Made by a program: the position numbers and the translations under genes. From Polyangiaceae bacterium (GTDB lineage: Bacteria; Myxococcota_A; Polyangia; Polyangiales; Polyangiaceae), in NCBI GenBank assembly GCA_025936045.1, contig JAICUB010000048.1:1-46984 (forward strand): a DNA stretch of 46,984 bases. The letters are read 5' to 3'. Each line of letters opens with the position of its first letter. Within the stretch, counting starts at the first letter, position 1. Under the pieces are notes generated by a model that had not been told where the DNA came from, searched no databases, and saw only the letters and a list, made by a program, of their open reading frames with translations. Positions 33,701 through 42,110 of the stretch are shown one piece after another.

Positions 33701-35159
33701 AGTGGCCGCGCAAGGTGGCGTGCTTCACGCCGATCATGTGTTTTCGCGCCGGATCCTTCCACGAGCGATCGAAGACTTCGAAGTCGCGCGTGTCGCCGCT
33801 GAGCTCGCCCTCGATGTGGAGCGGCGCGAGCGTGCCGTGAATCTTGCGCCCGTGCGTCTCGTGGATGTCCCAGCTCACGATCGTGCGTGGCGTCACGTCG
33901 AGGTCGCGCATGAGCGAAGTGAACGGCACGCCCGACTCGTCCATCGCTTCGATCGTCATCGGCACGCCCGAGCGCAGCGGCTCGATGTGCACGTTCGCGA
34001 GCGTCAGGCGCCCGTCCGCAAAGCCCATCTCGTAGTGCGGGATGTCGATCTTGTCCTCGGCCATGCGCACCTCGACCGCGAGATCCTTCGCGAGCCGATA
34101 GCCGTCGAATCCGAGCTCTCGACCCGTGAGCTTGCCCTCGGCTTCCGGGAGCTTGAAGCTGCCGTCGTTGCGCACGTCGCCCGCGAACGCCGCAAACCCG
34201 TGCAGCGGCAGCGTCGGGAGGAAGCGATTCAACAAGAGCAGCGGCGCGCGCACCACGACGTGGCCGGTAAAAATCGGGGATTTGTCCTTGCGCAGCGTGG
34301 CATGCAGCTGCGACAGGCGCAGCGCGAGCTCGAGCGGGTCGGACTCGTTCACCGCGTCGCAACCATGACGGCGTCCGGGCCCCGGCGTGTCGTCCACACC
34401 GGCGAGGAGCGAGAGCCGCCGCACGTCGAACGACTCGGGCTGCACGTGCACACGGGCTTCGAGTCGGCAGAGGAGGTCGTCGTCGCTCACTTCGCGGCCG
34501 TTCGTCGGCGCCTTGAGGGTCGCGTCGATGCGCTTACGCTGGACGCGTGTCTCGTCGGCCGTCAGCGAAACCTCGAACGAGGGCCCGCTGTCGGCGAAGA
34601 CGTCGAGGTCGACCGCTCCGGTATCGACCGCCGTGCCGTCGACGTTCAGGTGGAAGTGACCCTCGGTGATCGACAATGCCGCGAAGGGCGCGCGCTGCGC
34701 GCGTTTCGAGGACGGGCCCGACGACTTCCGCTCGGGCAAGCGGTACGCGACGTTCGTCACCTTGCCGTCCTTCACGACCAGGCGCACTTCGGGGCGCTTG
34801 ATTTCAATCTCGCCGAGATCGAGCCGACCGCCGAAAAGGGCGAACACGCGCGGCGCCACCGTGACAGACTCGGCCACGAGCGCCGGCGAGCCGCCGTCCG
34901 TCGCTGGCACTCGCAGGTTCACGACCGCGAGCCGGAGCGGCAAGAGACGAAGCTCGACCTTGTAAGTCGCCGAAACACCGAGCTCCTGCCTGAGCACGCG
35001 TGCCGTTTCGCGCTCGGCCCAACGCGTGAGCGGCCCGCTCGACAAAGCCGCCGCGGCGAGGAACGGCAGCGCGCCGATCACGGCGAAGACGGCGCAGAGC
35101 GCCCGGGCGACCCAGCGGCCGGGCTCCCAGCGCCTGTCGACAGGCGCGCGGGCATCCAT
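30753..35159 (-). CDS. tamB: TamB-like translocation/assembly module protein (DUF490)
   Basis: 1468 residues from the ATG at 35159; an ATG at 35219 in frame is an alternative, and neither has a clear ribosome site. A single N-terminal membrane helix ('ALCAVFAVIGALPFLAAAAL') is followed by over 1300 residues of beta-rich repeats. Typical phrases are 'GRLSGTLDLMDVRTGDPL', 'KGSLTGHLGVSGPLRAPEYSGGFALSGGELLL' in part, and a C-terminal DUF490 domain with 'VFDINQGTVRFDDP' and 'TVTIGKRLTERLRANV'. TamB spans the periplasm and moves phospholipids or helps insert outer-membrane proteins. No tamA/BAM gene adjoins it here. It diverges from the STAS-like gene. Confidence 0.92.
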   Translation of the reverse strand: MDARAPVDRRWEPGRWVARALCAVFAVIGALPFLAAAALSSGPLTRWAERETARVLRQELGVSATYKVELRLLPLRLAVVNLRVPATDGGSPALVAESVTVAPRVFALFGGRLDLGEIEIKRPEVRLVVKDGKVTNVAYRLPERKSSGPSSKRAQRAPFAALSITEGHFHLNVDGTAVDTGAVDLDVFADSGPSFEVSLTADETRVQRKRIDATLKAPTNGREVSDDDLLCRLEARVHVQPESFDVRRLSLLAGVDDTPGPGRRHGCDAVNESDPLELALRLSQLHATLRKDKSPIFTGHVVVRAPLLLLNRFLPTLPLHGFAAFAGDVRNDGSFKLPEAEGKLTGRELGFDGYRLAKDLAVEVRMAEDKIDIPHYEMGFADGRLTLANVHIEPLRSGVPMTIEAMDESGVPFTSLMRDLDVTPRTIVSWDIHETHGRKIHGTLAPLHIEGELSGDTRDFEVFDRSWKDPARKHMIGVKHATLRGHFRVLPRALEFFDMRTDFGNSSVLVKLCSIGFDNHIQLDIAKESRIDLADASPLVDIPMSGTAELDLEMAGLMGDPLLTGNVKIASFMFGGFPIGDLKSGKVRFRPLYLELADIEAQKGNSSFSVPSARIDFDAGASLVVNARMKSQAFDLRDFLAIWHFDDDPRWADLEGQTAADVSVHYVLGGKEDPCESGVLVTNGSLAFKRLALFGERYDGGHADYRMRWYDRDAGYRALELGVPSIVLNKGRGSIVGSLDVRPGGKLEGHLVASEVPIGKIDALPSLLKAAEGEASAVAELSGSIDDLEAVATAHVSPVRVGRATLPASSLAVELTPIHVSRPTIGKTHCGAPIEVPFDRAEYEADPASGVFTVRGTLFGGQMALSDLRVTRQRNKIVRGKVTLKDLDLGAGAELVPALALSESAPEGRLSGTLDLMDVRTGDPLASHVRLALDALTLGRNGNTLKLAPGARPVELEGGAVRAPALAFVATTPSGHRATFDLSGGISSLRDAPRIDADVALRPVDLGAVTQMFPRVERAKGSLTGHLGVSGPLRAPEYSGGFALSGGELLLRGLPVPLSDIDLALKLEAGELEVARGSARMGSGKLTVSGGAPLRGFELGAVRLDIAARDLALPLGEGVRASADADLLATWKPSTGERSLPRVSGNVMLRSFEYKRPVTMTAELQSLGRRGKRTSFEEYDPADDVVALDVTIKSSRPLQIKNELVEADLDLGNEGVVLSGTNGRYGLRGTVEVKPGGCIKLRRNVFDINQGTVRFDDPTRIAPNVDVTATTDYRRYAAASTGATGSSAAAPTAAASAGTSVAGGHWTIRMHAHGDADDLKIDLTSDPALAQDDIFLLITVGLTRAELDQAQSAAVGESVALEALGTLSGADRAVTDAVPVIDEFRFGSEYSSRTGRTEPTVTIGKRLTERLRANVTTGLAESREVRSNVEWRLNNRVSVETSYDNVNDISSSALGNLGADVRWRLEFE

Positions 35160-35239
35160 GTGAGGCTGAAAGAGTAGCCTCAGCGCCGGATGGAGGCGAA
35201 GAACGGGCGTCCCGGCCATGATAGAGGTTGAGGAGCTCC

Positions 35240-35680
35240 GTGAAGCTTTCGGAAGGCGACAACCACCTGATTTCGGCGCGGCACGGCCTCGCCATCTGCC
35301 AGGTGTGGACGCGGCCGGACCTGACGGCCGAGGACGGTGCGCGGAACGCTCGGCAAATGTCCGAGTACCTCACGACGAACGTGCTCGCCTCGAGCTCGCC
35401 ATACCGGGGAGTGATTTTCGATCTGCGCCGGGGGCCGCCCGTATTCGGCCCGAAGACGCGCGAAAGCCTCGCACAATTCTTTGCCACGGCGGCGCGCCTG
35501 AATATGGGCGTCGCCGTCCTCGTCGGAGATTCGCCGATTCAGGTGCTCCAGTTCCGGAACCTGTGTCGAGACTCGGGCGGCCGCGCCGACGTCTTCGATA
35601 ACGAGGCCGACGCGGTGCGTTGGTTCGGGCCGCTGTTGGACCCGTTCGCGCTGCAAGGCTCGAGCAAGCCCCCGCGCTGA
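35240..35680 (+). CDS. STAS/SpoIIAA-like small protein
   Basis: 146 residues from a GTG at 35240 with GAGGAG six bases upstream, preferred over a TTG four codons earlier. The strand-helix order fits a STAS-type fold: 'ICQVWTRPDL', 'YRGVIFDLRRGPPVFG', a helix 'TRESLAQFFATAARLN', 'MGVAVLVGD' and 'FDNEADAVRWFGPLL'. Stand-alone proteins of this kind are seen widely in myxobacteria, with unknown roles. No kinase or anti-sigma partner adjoins. It ends 2 nt before the aminotransferase start, so the two are likely co-transcribed. Confidence 0.7.
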   Translation: MKLSEGDNHLISARHGLAICQVWTRPDLTAEDGARNARQMSEYLTTNVLASSSPYRGVIFDLRRGPPVFGPKTRESLAQFFATAARLNMGVAVLVGDSPIQVLQFRNLCRDSGGRADVFDNEADAVRWFGPLLDPFALQGSSKPPR

Positions 35681-35682
35681 CG

Positions 35683-36858
35683 GTGCCCGTGATCGCCTCG
35701 AAGCTCCCAGCCGTCGGCACCACCATCTTCACCGTGATGTCGCGGCTCGCCGAAGAGCACGGCGCCGTGAACCTCGGCCAGGGCTTCCCCGACTTCGAGC
35801 CGCCCGAAGCCCTCAAGGCCGCGCTCGCTCGCCACGTCGCCGGCGGCAAAAACCAATACGCGCCCATGGCGGGCGTGCCCGCGCTCCGAGCCGGCGTGGC
35901 TGCCGAGCTCGAGCGCTTTTACGGCCGCAGGGTCGACCCGGAACGCGAGCTCACGATCACGAGCGGGGCGACCGAAGCCATTTTCGACGCGATCGCCGCC
36001 GTCGTGCGCCCGGGCGACGAAGTCATCGTGCTCGATCCGGCGTACGACTCGTACGAGCCGTCGGTCGTGCTTCAAGGCGCGCGTTGCGTCCATGTGCCGC
36101 TGCTGCCGCCGCGCTTCGCGGTCGACTGGCAGCGCGTCGCCGACGCCGTCACGCCGCGGACGCGCCTCGTCATCGTGAACTTCCCGCACAACCCGAGCGG
36201 CGCCGTGCTCGAGTCGCACGACCTCGACGCGCTCGCCGCGATTTTGCGCGGTACCGACGCGCTGCTCCTCTCCGACGAAGTCTACGAGCACATCGTCTTC
36301 GACGGCCGCGCGCATCAGAGCATCCTGCGCCACGACGAGCTCTACGCGCGGAGCTTCGTCGTGAGCTCGTTCGGCAAGTGCTACCACGCGACCGGCTGGA
36401 AAATAGGCTGGCTCACCGCGCCGCCCGCGCTCACGACCGAAGTCCGCAAGGTGCATCAATTCGTCACCTTCGCGACGAGCACCGCGGCGCAACACGCCTT
36501 GGCCGATGTCCTCCAGGAGCTTCCCGCGCACCTCGCCGAGCTCGGCGCCTTTTATCAGGAGAAGCGCGATCACTTCCGCGAGCTCCTCGCCGGCATCCCC
36601 TTCGAGCTCCTGCCCGTCTCCGGGGCCTACTTCCAGCTCGCCGACTACTCCGCGCTCTCGCGCGACGACGACCTCACCTTTGCGCGTCGCCTCACCGTCG
36701 AAACCGGGGTCGCCGCCATCCCGCTCTCGCCCTTTTACGCCGCGCCCCCCGACCAGCGCCTCATCCGCTTCTGCTTCTGCAAAAAGCCCGAGACCCTCGA
36801 GCTTGCCGCCGCCCGCCTGCGGCGCCTCACGCGCTCAACCTGGGCCGTCGGCGGGTGA
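35683..36858 (+). CDS. methionine-type aminotransferase (YbdL-like, class I/II PLP)
   Basis: 391 residues from a GTG at 35683 (a GTG at 35689 is also possible). Sequence is close in pattern to E. coli YbdL: 'SKLPAVGTTIFTVMSRLAEEHGAVNLGQGFPDF', 'NQYAPMAGVPALR', 'NFPHNPSGAV' and 'LLSDEVYEHIVF'. The PLP lysine is in 'VSSFGKCYHATGWKIGW'. The end has 'VAAIPLSPFYAAPPDQRLIRFCF'. YbdL transaminates methionine, Phe, Tyr and similar; kynurenine aminotransferases are close relatives. The 3' end overlaps the convergent LysR gene by 24 bp. No ribosome site is obvious. Confidence 0.9.
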   Translation: MPVIASKLPAVGTTIFTVMSRLAEEHGAVNLGQGFPDFEPPEALKAALARHVAGGKNQYAPMAGVPALRAGVAAELERFYGRRVDPERELTITSGATEAIFDAIAAVVRPGDEVIVLDPAYDSYEPSVVLQGARCVHVPLLPPRFAVDWQRVADAVTPRTRLVIVNFPHNPSGAVLESHDLDALAAILRGTDALLLSDEVYEHIVFDGRAHQSILRHDELYARSFVVSSFGKCYHATGWKIGWLTAPPALTTEVRKVHQFVTFATSTAAQHALADVLQELPAHLAELGAFYQEKRDHFRELLAGIPFELLPVSGAYFQLADYSALSRDDDLTFARRLTVETGVAAIPLSPFYAAPPDQRLIRFCFCKKPETLELAAARLRRLTRSTWAVGG

Positions 36859-37743
36859 TCCGGCAAGCTCGGCGAGCACTGCGTCGCGGAATGCGATCGC
36901 GCGGCGGGGTAGGTAACGGCCCGAGGGGTACACGAGGTGCCATACGCCGCGAAACCCCGTGTAGTCGGGCAGCACGCGCACGAGCTCGCCGCGCGCGCAA
37001 CCCAGGCCCGGCGCTGCCAAGAACATCGGCAAGAGACCGATGCCGGCGCCCTGCACGGTCGCTTGGTGGACGAACGCGAACTCGTCGGCGCCGATGGGGC
37101 CGCGCACCTCGACGTCTTCGTCGCCGTTCGGCCCCGTGAGCGTCCAGCGCGCGCGCCCGAGGGCGCCGCGAAACATCACGCAATCGTGCTCCGCGAGCTC
37201 GGCGACGCGAGTCGGCGCCGGGCGTCGCGCGAGGTAGCTCGGCGCGGCGTAGAGTCCGGAATGACGCGAGGCAAGACGGCGCGCGACGAGCGAGGAGTCG
37301 GTGAGCGCCGCCGCGCGCAGCGCGAAGTCGACGCCCTCCGCCACGAGGTCCACGATGCGCGGCGTGAGCACGAGGTCTACGTGCACGCCGGGATGCGCCT
37401 GCACGAAGCGCGTCACGAGTGGCGCGAGGATCCACACCGCGGCGTCGGTCGGCGCCGTCACGCGCACCGTGCCCCGGAGAGACGACTGGAGATCCGAGAC
37501 GGCCGCTTCCGCGTCTTCGAGCCCCGCGAGGGCCCGGGACGCACGGTCGTAAAAGACGCGCCCCGCCTCCGTGAGCTGCACCTTGCGTGTCGAACGCTGA
37601 AGCAGGCGCACCCCGAGTTCTTCTTCGAGCAACGTGACGGAACGACTCACCGACGACTTCGGGACGCGTAGGTTCTTCGCGGCAGCGGTGAAGCTCCCGT
37701 CCTCGACGACGCGCGCGAACGTCAGGGTTCGGTTCAGGTCCAT
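36835..37743 (-). CDS. LysR-family transcriptional regulator
   Basis: 302 residues from the ATG at 37743. An N-terminal winged helix-turn-helix covers about 1-60 ('TFARVVEDGSFTAAAKNLRVPKSSVSRSV'). A C-terminal type-2 periplasmic-binding-like effector domain follows, containing 'GTVRVTAPTDAAVWILAPLVTRF' and 'QGAGIGLLPMFLA'. It is transcribed away from yceI, and LysR regulators commonly control the divergent neighbour; the effector is unknown. Its C-terminal end overlaps the aminotransferase gene. A promoter is predicted 30-58 bp upstream of the ATG. Confidence 0.93.
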   Translation of the reverse strand: MDLNRTLTFARVVEDGSFTAAAKNLRVPKSSVSRSVTLLEEELGVRLLQRSTRKVQLTEAGRVFYDRASRALAGLEDAEAAVSDLQSSLRGTVRVTAPTDAAVWILAPLVTRFVQAHPGVHVDLVLTPRIVDLVAEGVDFALRAAALTDSSLVARRLASRHSGLYAAPSYLARRPAPTRVAELAEHDCVMFRGALGRARWTLTGPNGDEDVEVRGPIGADEFAFVHQATVQGAGIGLLPMFLAAPGLGCARGELVRVLPDYTGFRGVWHLVYPSGRYLPRRAIAFRDAVLAELAGSPADGPG

Positions 37744-37772
37744 TGTTCGCTTTTTGGCAACAGTCTTTTCCA

Positions 37773-37801
37773 AATATCGCAGCTAGTTCGAGGTTCGGCA
37801 A
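37773..37801 (-). promoter_or_regulatory. predicted promoter of the LysR gene
   Basis: On the minus strand TTGCCG (37801-37796) and GATATT (37778-37773) are separated by exactly 17 bp. A start near 37766 would leave a short 5' leader. It lies within the 117-bp divergent region shared with yceI, so a LysR binding site could overlap it. Confidence 0.45.
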
Positions 37802-37860
37802 CGATCCATCTTCTCACTCACCGGACGCGAGCGACCTCGCGCCCCGCAAGGAGCACTGTC

Positions 37861-38442
37861 ATGAACCTCGCAAGCCAATCGAACCCCGCCGCATCGCCTG
37901 CTCGTGCCCGCGCCGCGGCGACTACCTACGACCTCGACGCGGCGCACTCCCATGTGGGGTTCGCGGTGCGTCACATGATGGTCAGCAACGTGCGCGGTGA
38001 GTTCAAAAAGCTCACGGGCACCGTCAGCTACGACCCGTCGGCTCCCGAAAATACCGCTATCGACGTGAAGATCGACGTGGCGTCCGTGAGCACACACGAG
38101 GAAAAGCGCGACGAACACCTGCGCAGCGCGGACTTCTTCGATGCCGCGAAATTTCCCGAGATCACCTTCGTCTCCACCCAGACTCGCAAGAGCGGCGACG
38201 GCCTCGAGGTGAAAGGGAACCTCACGATTGCCGGCACCACTCGTGAAGTGACGCTGGCCGTCGAGGACGTCACGCCCGAGCACGCCGATCCCTGGGGCAA
38301 GCAGCGCATGGGGGCCTCGGCGCGCACCAAGATCCGTCGCTCGGATTTCGGCATGCGTTGGAACGCGGCGCTCGAAGCCGGCGGTGTCCTCGTGGGCGAC
38401 GAAATCACGATCACGCTCGAAGTGGAGCTCGTCCGCCGCTAA
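37861..38442 (+). CDS. yceI: YceI family protein
   Basis: 193 residues with AAGGAG before the ATG. The YceI lipocalin-like barrel begins at 'TTYDLDAAHSHVGFAVRHMMVSNVRGEF'. It continues with 'HEEKRDEHLRSADFFDAAKFPEITFVS', 'GNLTIAGTTREVTLAVED' and 'DFGMRWNAALEAGGVLVGDEITI', all family hallmarks. These proteins bind isoprenoid chains such as polyprenyl or ubiquinone-type lipids. There is no signal peptide: the first ~20 residues are Ala/Ser/Arg-rich, so the protein is probably cytoplasmic. The LysR gene is divergent and may regulate it. Confidence 0.94.
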   Translation: MNLASQSNPAASPARARAAATTYDLDAAHSHVGFAVRHMMVSNVRGEFKKLTGTVSYDPSAPENTAIDVKIDVASVSTHEEKRDEHLRSADFFDAAKFPEITFVSTQTRKSGDGLEVKGNLTIAGTTREVTLAVEDVTPEHADPWGKQRMGASARTKIRRSDFGMRWNAALEAGGVLVGDEITITLEVELVRR

Positions 38443-38478
38443 AGGGGCCGATTCAGCCCGCGGGTTGTCGTAAAATCA

Positions 38479-38504
38479 GGGGCCGGTGCTAAAAGGCCGG
38501 CCCC
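38479..38504. repeat. perfect 8-bp inverted repeat at the start of the HD-domain gene
   Basis: GGGGCCGG (38479-38486) and CCGGCCCC (38497-38504) can form an 8-bp stem around a 10-base loop. It ends two bases before the ATG at 38507 and would cover the ribosome-binding region. It could end the yceI transcript or limit translation of the HD gene. No T run follows on the plus strand. Confidence 0.55.
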
Positions 38505-38506
38505 CG

Positions 38507-39448
<942 letters not shown>

Positions 39449-39551
39449 CGGGCAGCCGGCGCCGCTCGAGACGTCACGGGTACGGCCGCATCAGGTCGAA
39501 GCCGGCTTCGGCGCGCACGCGAGGTCTTGCGAGCGTAGCGGCCGTGCGGCG
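39449..39551. other. short convergent spacer
   Basis: About 100 bp between two converging genes. GC-rich inverted stretches such as GCCGGCTTCGGC are present, but no stem followed by T is clear on either strand. I see nothing else. Confidence 0.3.
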
Positions 39552-40907
39552 TTACTGTTTCATCAGGCTGTTCTGCTCGTACTCTACGCGGTTGTCGTTG
39601 CAGAACGTGCAGCCGGAGCCGTAGAAGAACTTGCGGTTCGCCGTGTCGTTCATGAGGTGAACGCGGAACCAAGCGGCCGCCGCCGAAAGCGAGACGCCGC
39701 CAGCGCCCTGGTATACCCAGCTACCGTGATCGGAGTTCTTCTCTTCGAGGAAGAACGCGGGCTCGGTGGTCACGGTGTGAAACGTGTCCTGCACGCCCGA
39801 GCAAGCGACGGTCGTATCTTGGCCGCCGCAGAAGAACAGCATGGGCGTGTGAACGCCCGTGAGCGGGCGTGTCCCGCAAATCGGCATGAGCGCTTTGTAG
39901 CGCGGCTCGGACGCGGACATGCACGTCGACATGGCACCGTAAGAATGGCCGAGCTGCCCGATATTCGCGGTGTCGAGGTGGTGGTAGTAGATGCTCGTAG
40001 AATCCTCGGCTTGCTGGAGGATCCAGTCGAGGCCCGCGATCGTGGGCAGAGGGTCGCCCTCGGCCGTGGCCGTGCTGAGCGACGCGACCACGACGAAGCC
40101 GTGTGAGGCGAGATGTTGCAGCATGGGCAAGTACTGCCCGCACCATTGGTTCGAGGACTGGTTCACGACGCAGTCCGGGGGATTCTGTTCCGGATTGTCC
40201 CGATAGCCGTTGGCCCAAATCAGAATCGGATGGCAGTACCCGCTGTCGGCGAGGTTACTCGGATGGTAAACGTTGAACCGCTGCTGCTCGTCCCCGTAGA
40301 TCGGATCAGGCACGACACCCGCGAGCGGCCCCACGTTCTTTTCCGCCTTCACCTGGAACGGGCCCGCCTTCGTCGGATCGGCCGTGGGCCATGCCTTACC
40401 GACGCAGCTGCTCATGACGACTCCCCCACCAGCTCCGCCCATTGGGCTCCCGGCCTGGCCACCGGCGTTGGGCTGACCGCCCGCTGCCGCCCCTCCGCCC
40501 CCGGCGAGTCCGCCCGCACCCGCGCCTTCGACCCTCCCTCCGCTGCCCGCCGCGGCACCGCCGTTCCCCGCGGCGGCGCCGTTCCCCGCGGCGGCGCCCG
40601 CGGTGCCGCCACTTGAGCTCGTCCCCGCGGACGTAGCGCCCGACGATGCGCCCGCTGTGGTGCTGCTGCCGCCGGCCCCTGCGCCCCCGGACGCGCCGCC
40701 GGTCGTGGAGCCTCCCGCGTCCGCGCTGCCAGCCGTGGCGCCCGTGCCTGAGAGGCCGCCCGAGGGAGCGCCCGTCGCGCCGGCGCCGTGACCGCCCGTG
40801 CCGGGCTGTGTTCCTCCGGCGCCGGACGACCCGCCGCCGCTCGAGGGACTTTGTCCGCAAGCAACCGTCGCGGTCAAAAGACCGACGAACACTACTGAGC
40901 GCCTCAT
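39552..40907 (-). CDS. stalked lipoprotein with alpha/beta-hydrolase domain
   Basis: 451 residues from the ATG at 40907. Lipobox 'ATVAC' (Cys17). Residues ~18-165 are a Gly/Ala/Ser-rich stalk. The hydrolase part has the nucleophile elbow 'GHSYG' with Ser322, an acid in 'FFCGGQDTTV' (Asp364) and His394 in 'SDHGSW'. 'PILIWANGYRDNP' is oxyanion-strand-like. Several cysteines, including 'SGCTFC' near the end, suggest disulfides outside the cytoplasm. It resembles secreted dienelactone-hydrolase or polyester-hydrolase type enzymes. Probable role is hydrolysis of an ester substrate on the cell surface. No ribosome site is evident. Confidence 0.85.
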   Translation of the reverse strand: MRRSVVFVGLLTATVACGQSPSSGGGSSGAGGTQPGTGGHGAGATGAPSGGLSGTGATAGSADAGGSTTGGASGGAGAGGSSTTAGASSGATSAGTSSSGGTAGAAAGNGAAAGNGGAAAGSGGRVEGAGAGGLAGGGGAAAGGQPNAGGQAGSPMGGAGGGVVMSSCVGKAWPTADPTKAGPFQVKAEKNVGPLAGVVPDPIYGDEQQRFNVYHPSNLADSGYCHPILIWANGYRDNPEQNPPDCVVNQSSNQWCGQYLPMLQHLASHGFVVVASLSTATAEGDPLPTIAGLDWILQQAEDSTSIYYHHLDTANIGQLGHSYGAMSTCMSASEPRYKALMPICGTRPLTGVHTPMLFFCGGQDTTVACSGVQDTFHTVTTEPAFFLEEKNSDHGSWVYQGAGGVSLSAAAAWFRVHLMNDTANRKFFYGSGCTFCNDNRVEYEQNSLMKQ

Positions 40908-41097
40908 TGTAAATGCGTATGCCCGCGCCGGCGCGATCGGATCAGCCCACTGGCTTCGTCGCGCACTCCCGTGCTTCAACCACCTTTATCCGGCTTCGCT
41001 GCGCGAGCGTGCGCAGTGGCATCACCCAGCCCCATCCATCATTGTTCGACGGATTTCTTCTTCGTGCCGGCCTTCCTGTACGGCACTCAGTATTAGT
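40908..41097. other. unassigned spacer upstream of the hydrolase gene
   Basis: No gene recognised. Open frames on both strands here are short or lack family similarity; one minus-strand frame continues from the recombinase-like fragment as 'DGWGWVMPLRTLAQ' and so on, which I cannot identify. It should contain the hydrolase promoter, but I see no convincing -10/-35 pair. Confidence 0.3.
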
Positions 41098-41247
41098 GCT
41101 CGAGCGCCGCGATTTCAGGCAGCGGCGTGTGGCGCCAAACAACAGAGATGCCATCAGCGTCGGCGTCCCCTCGAAATGACCCAGCATCGCCGTGACCTCC
41201 GACTGCGTCATCACGGCCGGCAGACGCACTGTGACGGCCCGTCGACC
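41098..41247 (-). pseudogene. tyrosine-recombinase fragment (integron-integrase-like), decayed
   Basis: In the minus frame, 'VRLPAVMTQSEVTAMLGHF' is followed directly by 'EGTPTLMASLLFGATRR'. This closely resembles the middle of integron-type integrases, where 'RLPVVLTREEV...L.GT..LMASLLYGAGLRLLE' is typical. Only ~45 residues remain, and the region expected to hold the catalytic arginine and beyond is replaced by unrelated sequence. It has no own start. It cannot encode an active recombinase. It sits next to another gene remnant, suggesting a former mobile-element site. The alternative is a chance match, which I consider unlikely. Confidence 0.6.
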
Positions 41248-41432
41248 CACTCCGTCATGCCCGGCGTTTGGTACCGGCACCTGTCGAAGCTGAACATCGC
41301 GAACTCGTGCCCGTATCGCGCAGCAAAACTCTTCCGCGGACATGTCGAGGCGGAAGAGCGAGAGTTCGAAAATGCCGGCCTGCGCTAAAAGCGGAGTCCG
41401 CGCGATTTGGGAGGCTTGGTGACTCTGTTTCT

Positions 41433-42000
41433 TTATGCCAACGTGCTTTTCTTCTTCGCAAGCTCCGTCACGAGCGCGCGTCGCGCGCAGCTGAAGCTCC
41501 TCGAGCGTCACGCTCGGTACGGCGTGTGACAGCAGCGCCTTCGCCTCCTCGACGAGCCGCACGTATTCCTCGCTCGCCGTGAACTGAACCTTGAAGCGCT
41601 GCTGCTCGACGTGCCCGCCGCCCGGCTCGACCCGCGCCGGCGCGGCATCCGGGAGCGGCGCCGTCACCGCCCCCTCGCGCTCGTCGGGCGAGCCTACGGC
41701 GCGGTCGAGCAAGCCCGCGGCGACGTCAGGCGAGTGCTCCTCCCAGTCGTTCGCGCTCGCCACCCAATCACCCGGTCTGTCGCCCGCCGCGAGCTCTCGA
41801 ATCGGGCACCTCGAAGCAACGAACGCTTCCCAGCTGGGCTCCGGTGGCACCACCCGCGCTGGCGCGGCTCCGAGCGGCTCGATGTGCGCGGGAACGGCGG
41901 GCAACGGATCGAGGACGCGCGCGAGCGCCGCCAGCTCGCGCTTGGTCCGATGCTTGGCGCGGGCGAGGACGCCGGCGACGTTGCCGTACAGAAGTACGTG
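41433..42000 (-). pseudogene. decayed HNH-endonuclease-family gene (DUF222-like), frameshifted and truncated
   Basis: Minus-strand frame with 'GNVAGVLARAKHRTKREL', 'LDPLPAVPAHIEPLG' and 'RFKVQFTASEEYVRLVEEAK', continuing 'ALLSHAVPSVTLEELQLRA'. These match the central part of an HNH endonuclease family very common in Polyangiales. Near 41475-41490 a frameshift is needed to continue the family sequence as 'RRALVTELAKKKSTLA', then TAA at 41433. The N-terminal third and the whole C-terminal HNH nuclease are missing. The fragment therefore looks non-functional. In intact members the protein is a predicted endonuclease of unknown role. Confidence 0.7.
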
Positions 42001-42110
42001 AGCAGCGGAGCGCAGCCAAAACGAAGCCCAAACGCGAAATCGGCGGGCGTGGTCACAGGTTAAGATTACCGGGGATGCCCCCGACCGGAGTAACGGCGGC
42101 CGGCGCTCGC
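42001..42110. other. spacer after the gluzincin-like gene
   Basis: No gene recognised. It lies just downstream of the stop of the gluzincin-like protein gene. GC-rich with short inverted repeats, but no clear terminator. Confidence 0.3.

Noticed and set aside
31563..35177. very long plus-strand open frame (about 1200 codons) opposite tamB
   Set aside because: Composition is Arg/Glu/His-heavy without family similarity. It is the mirror of a high-GC gene whose third-position bias removes stops from the antisense frame.
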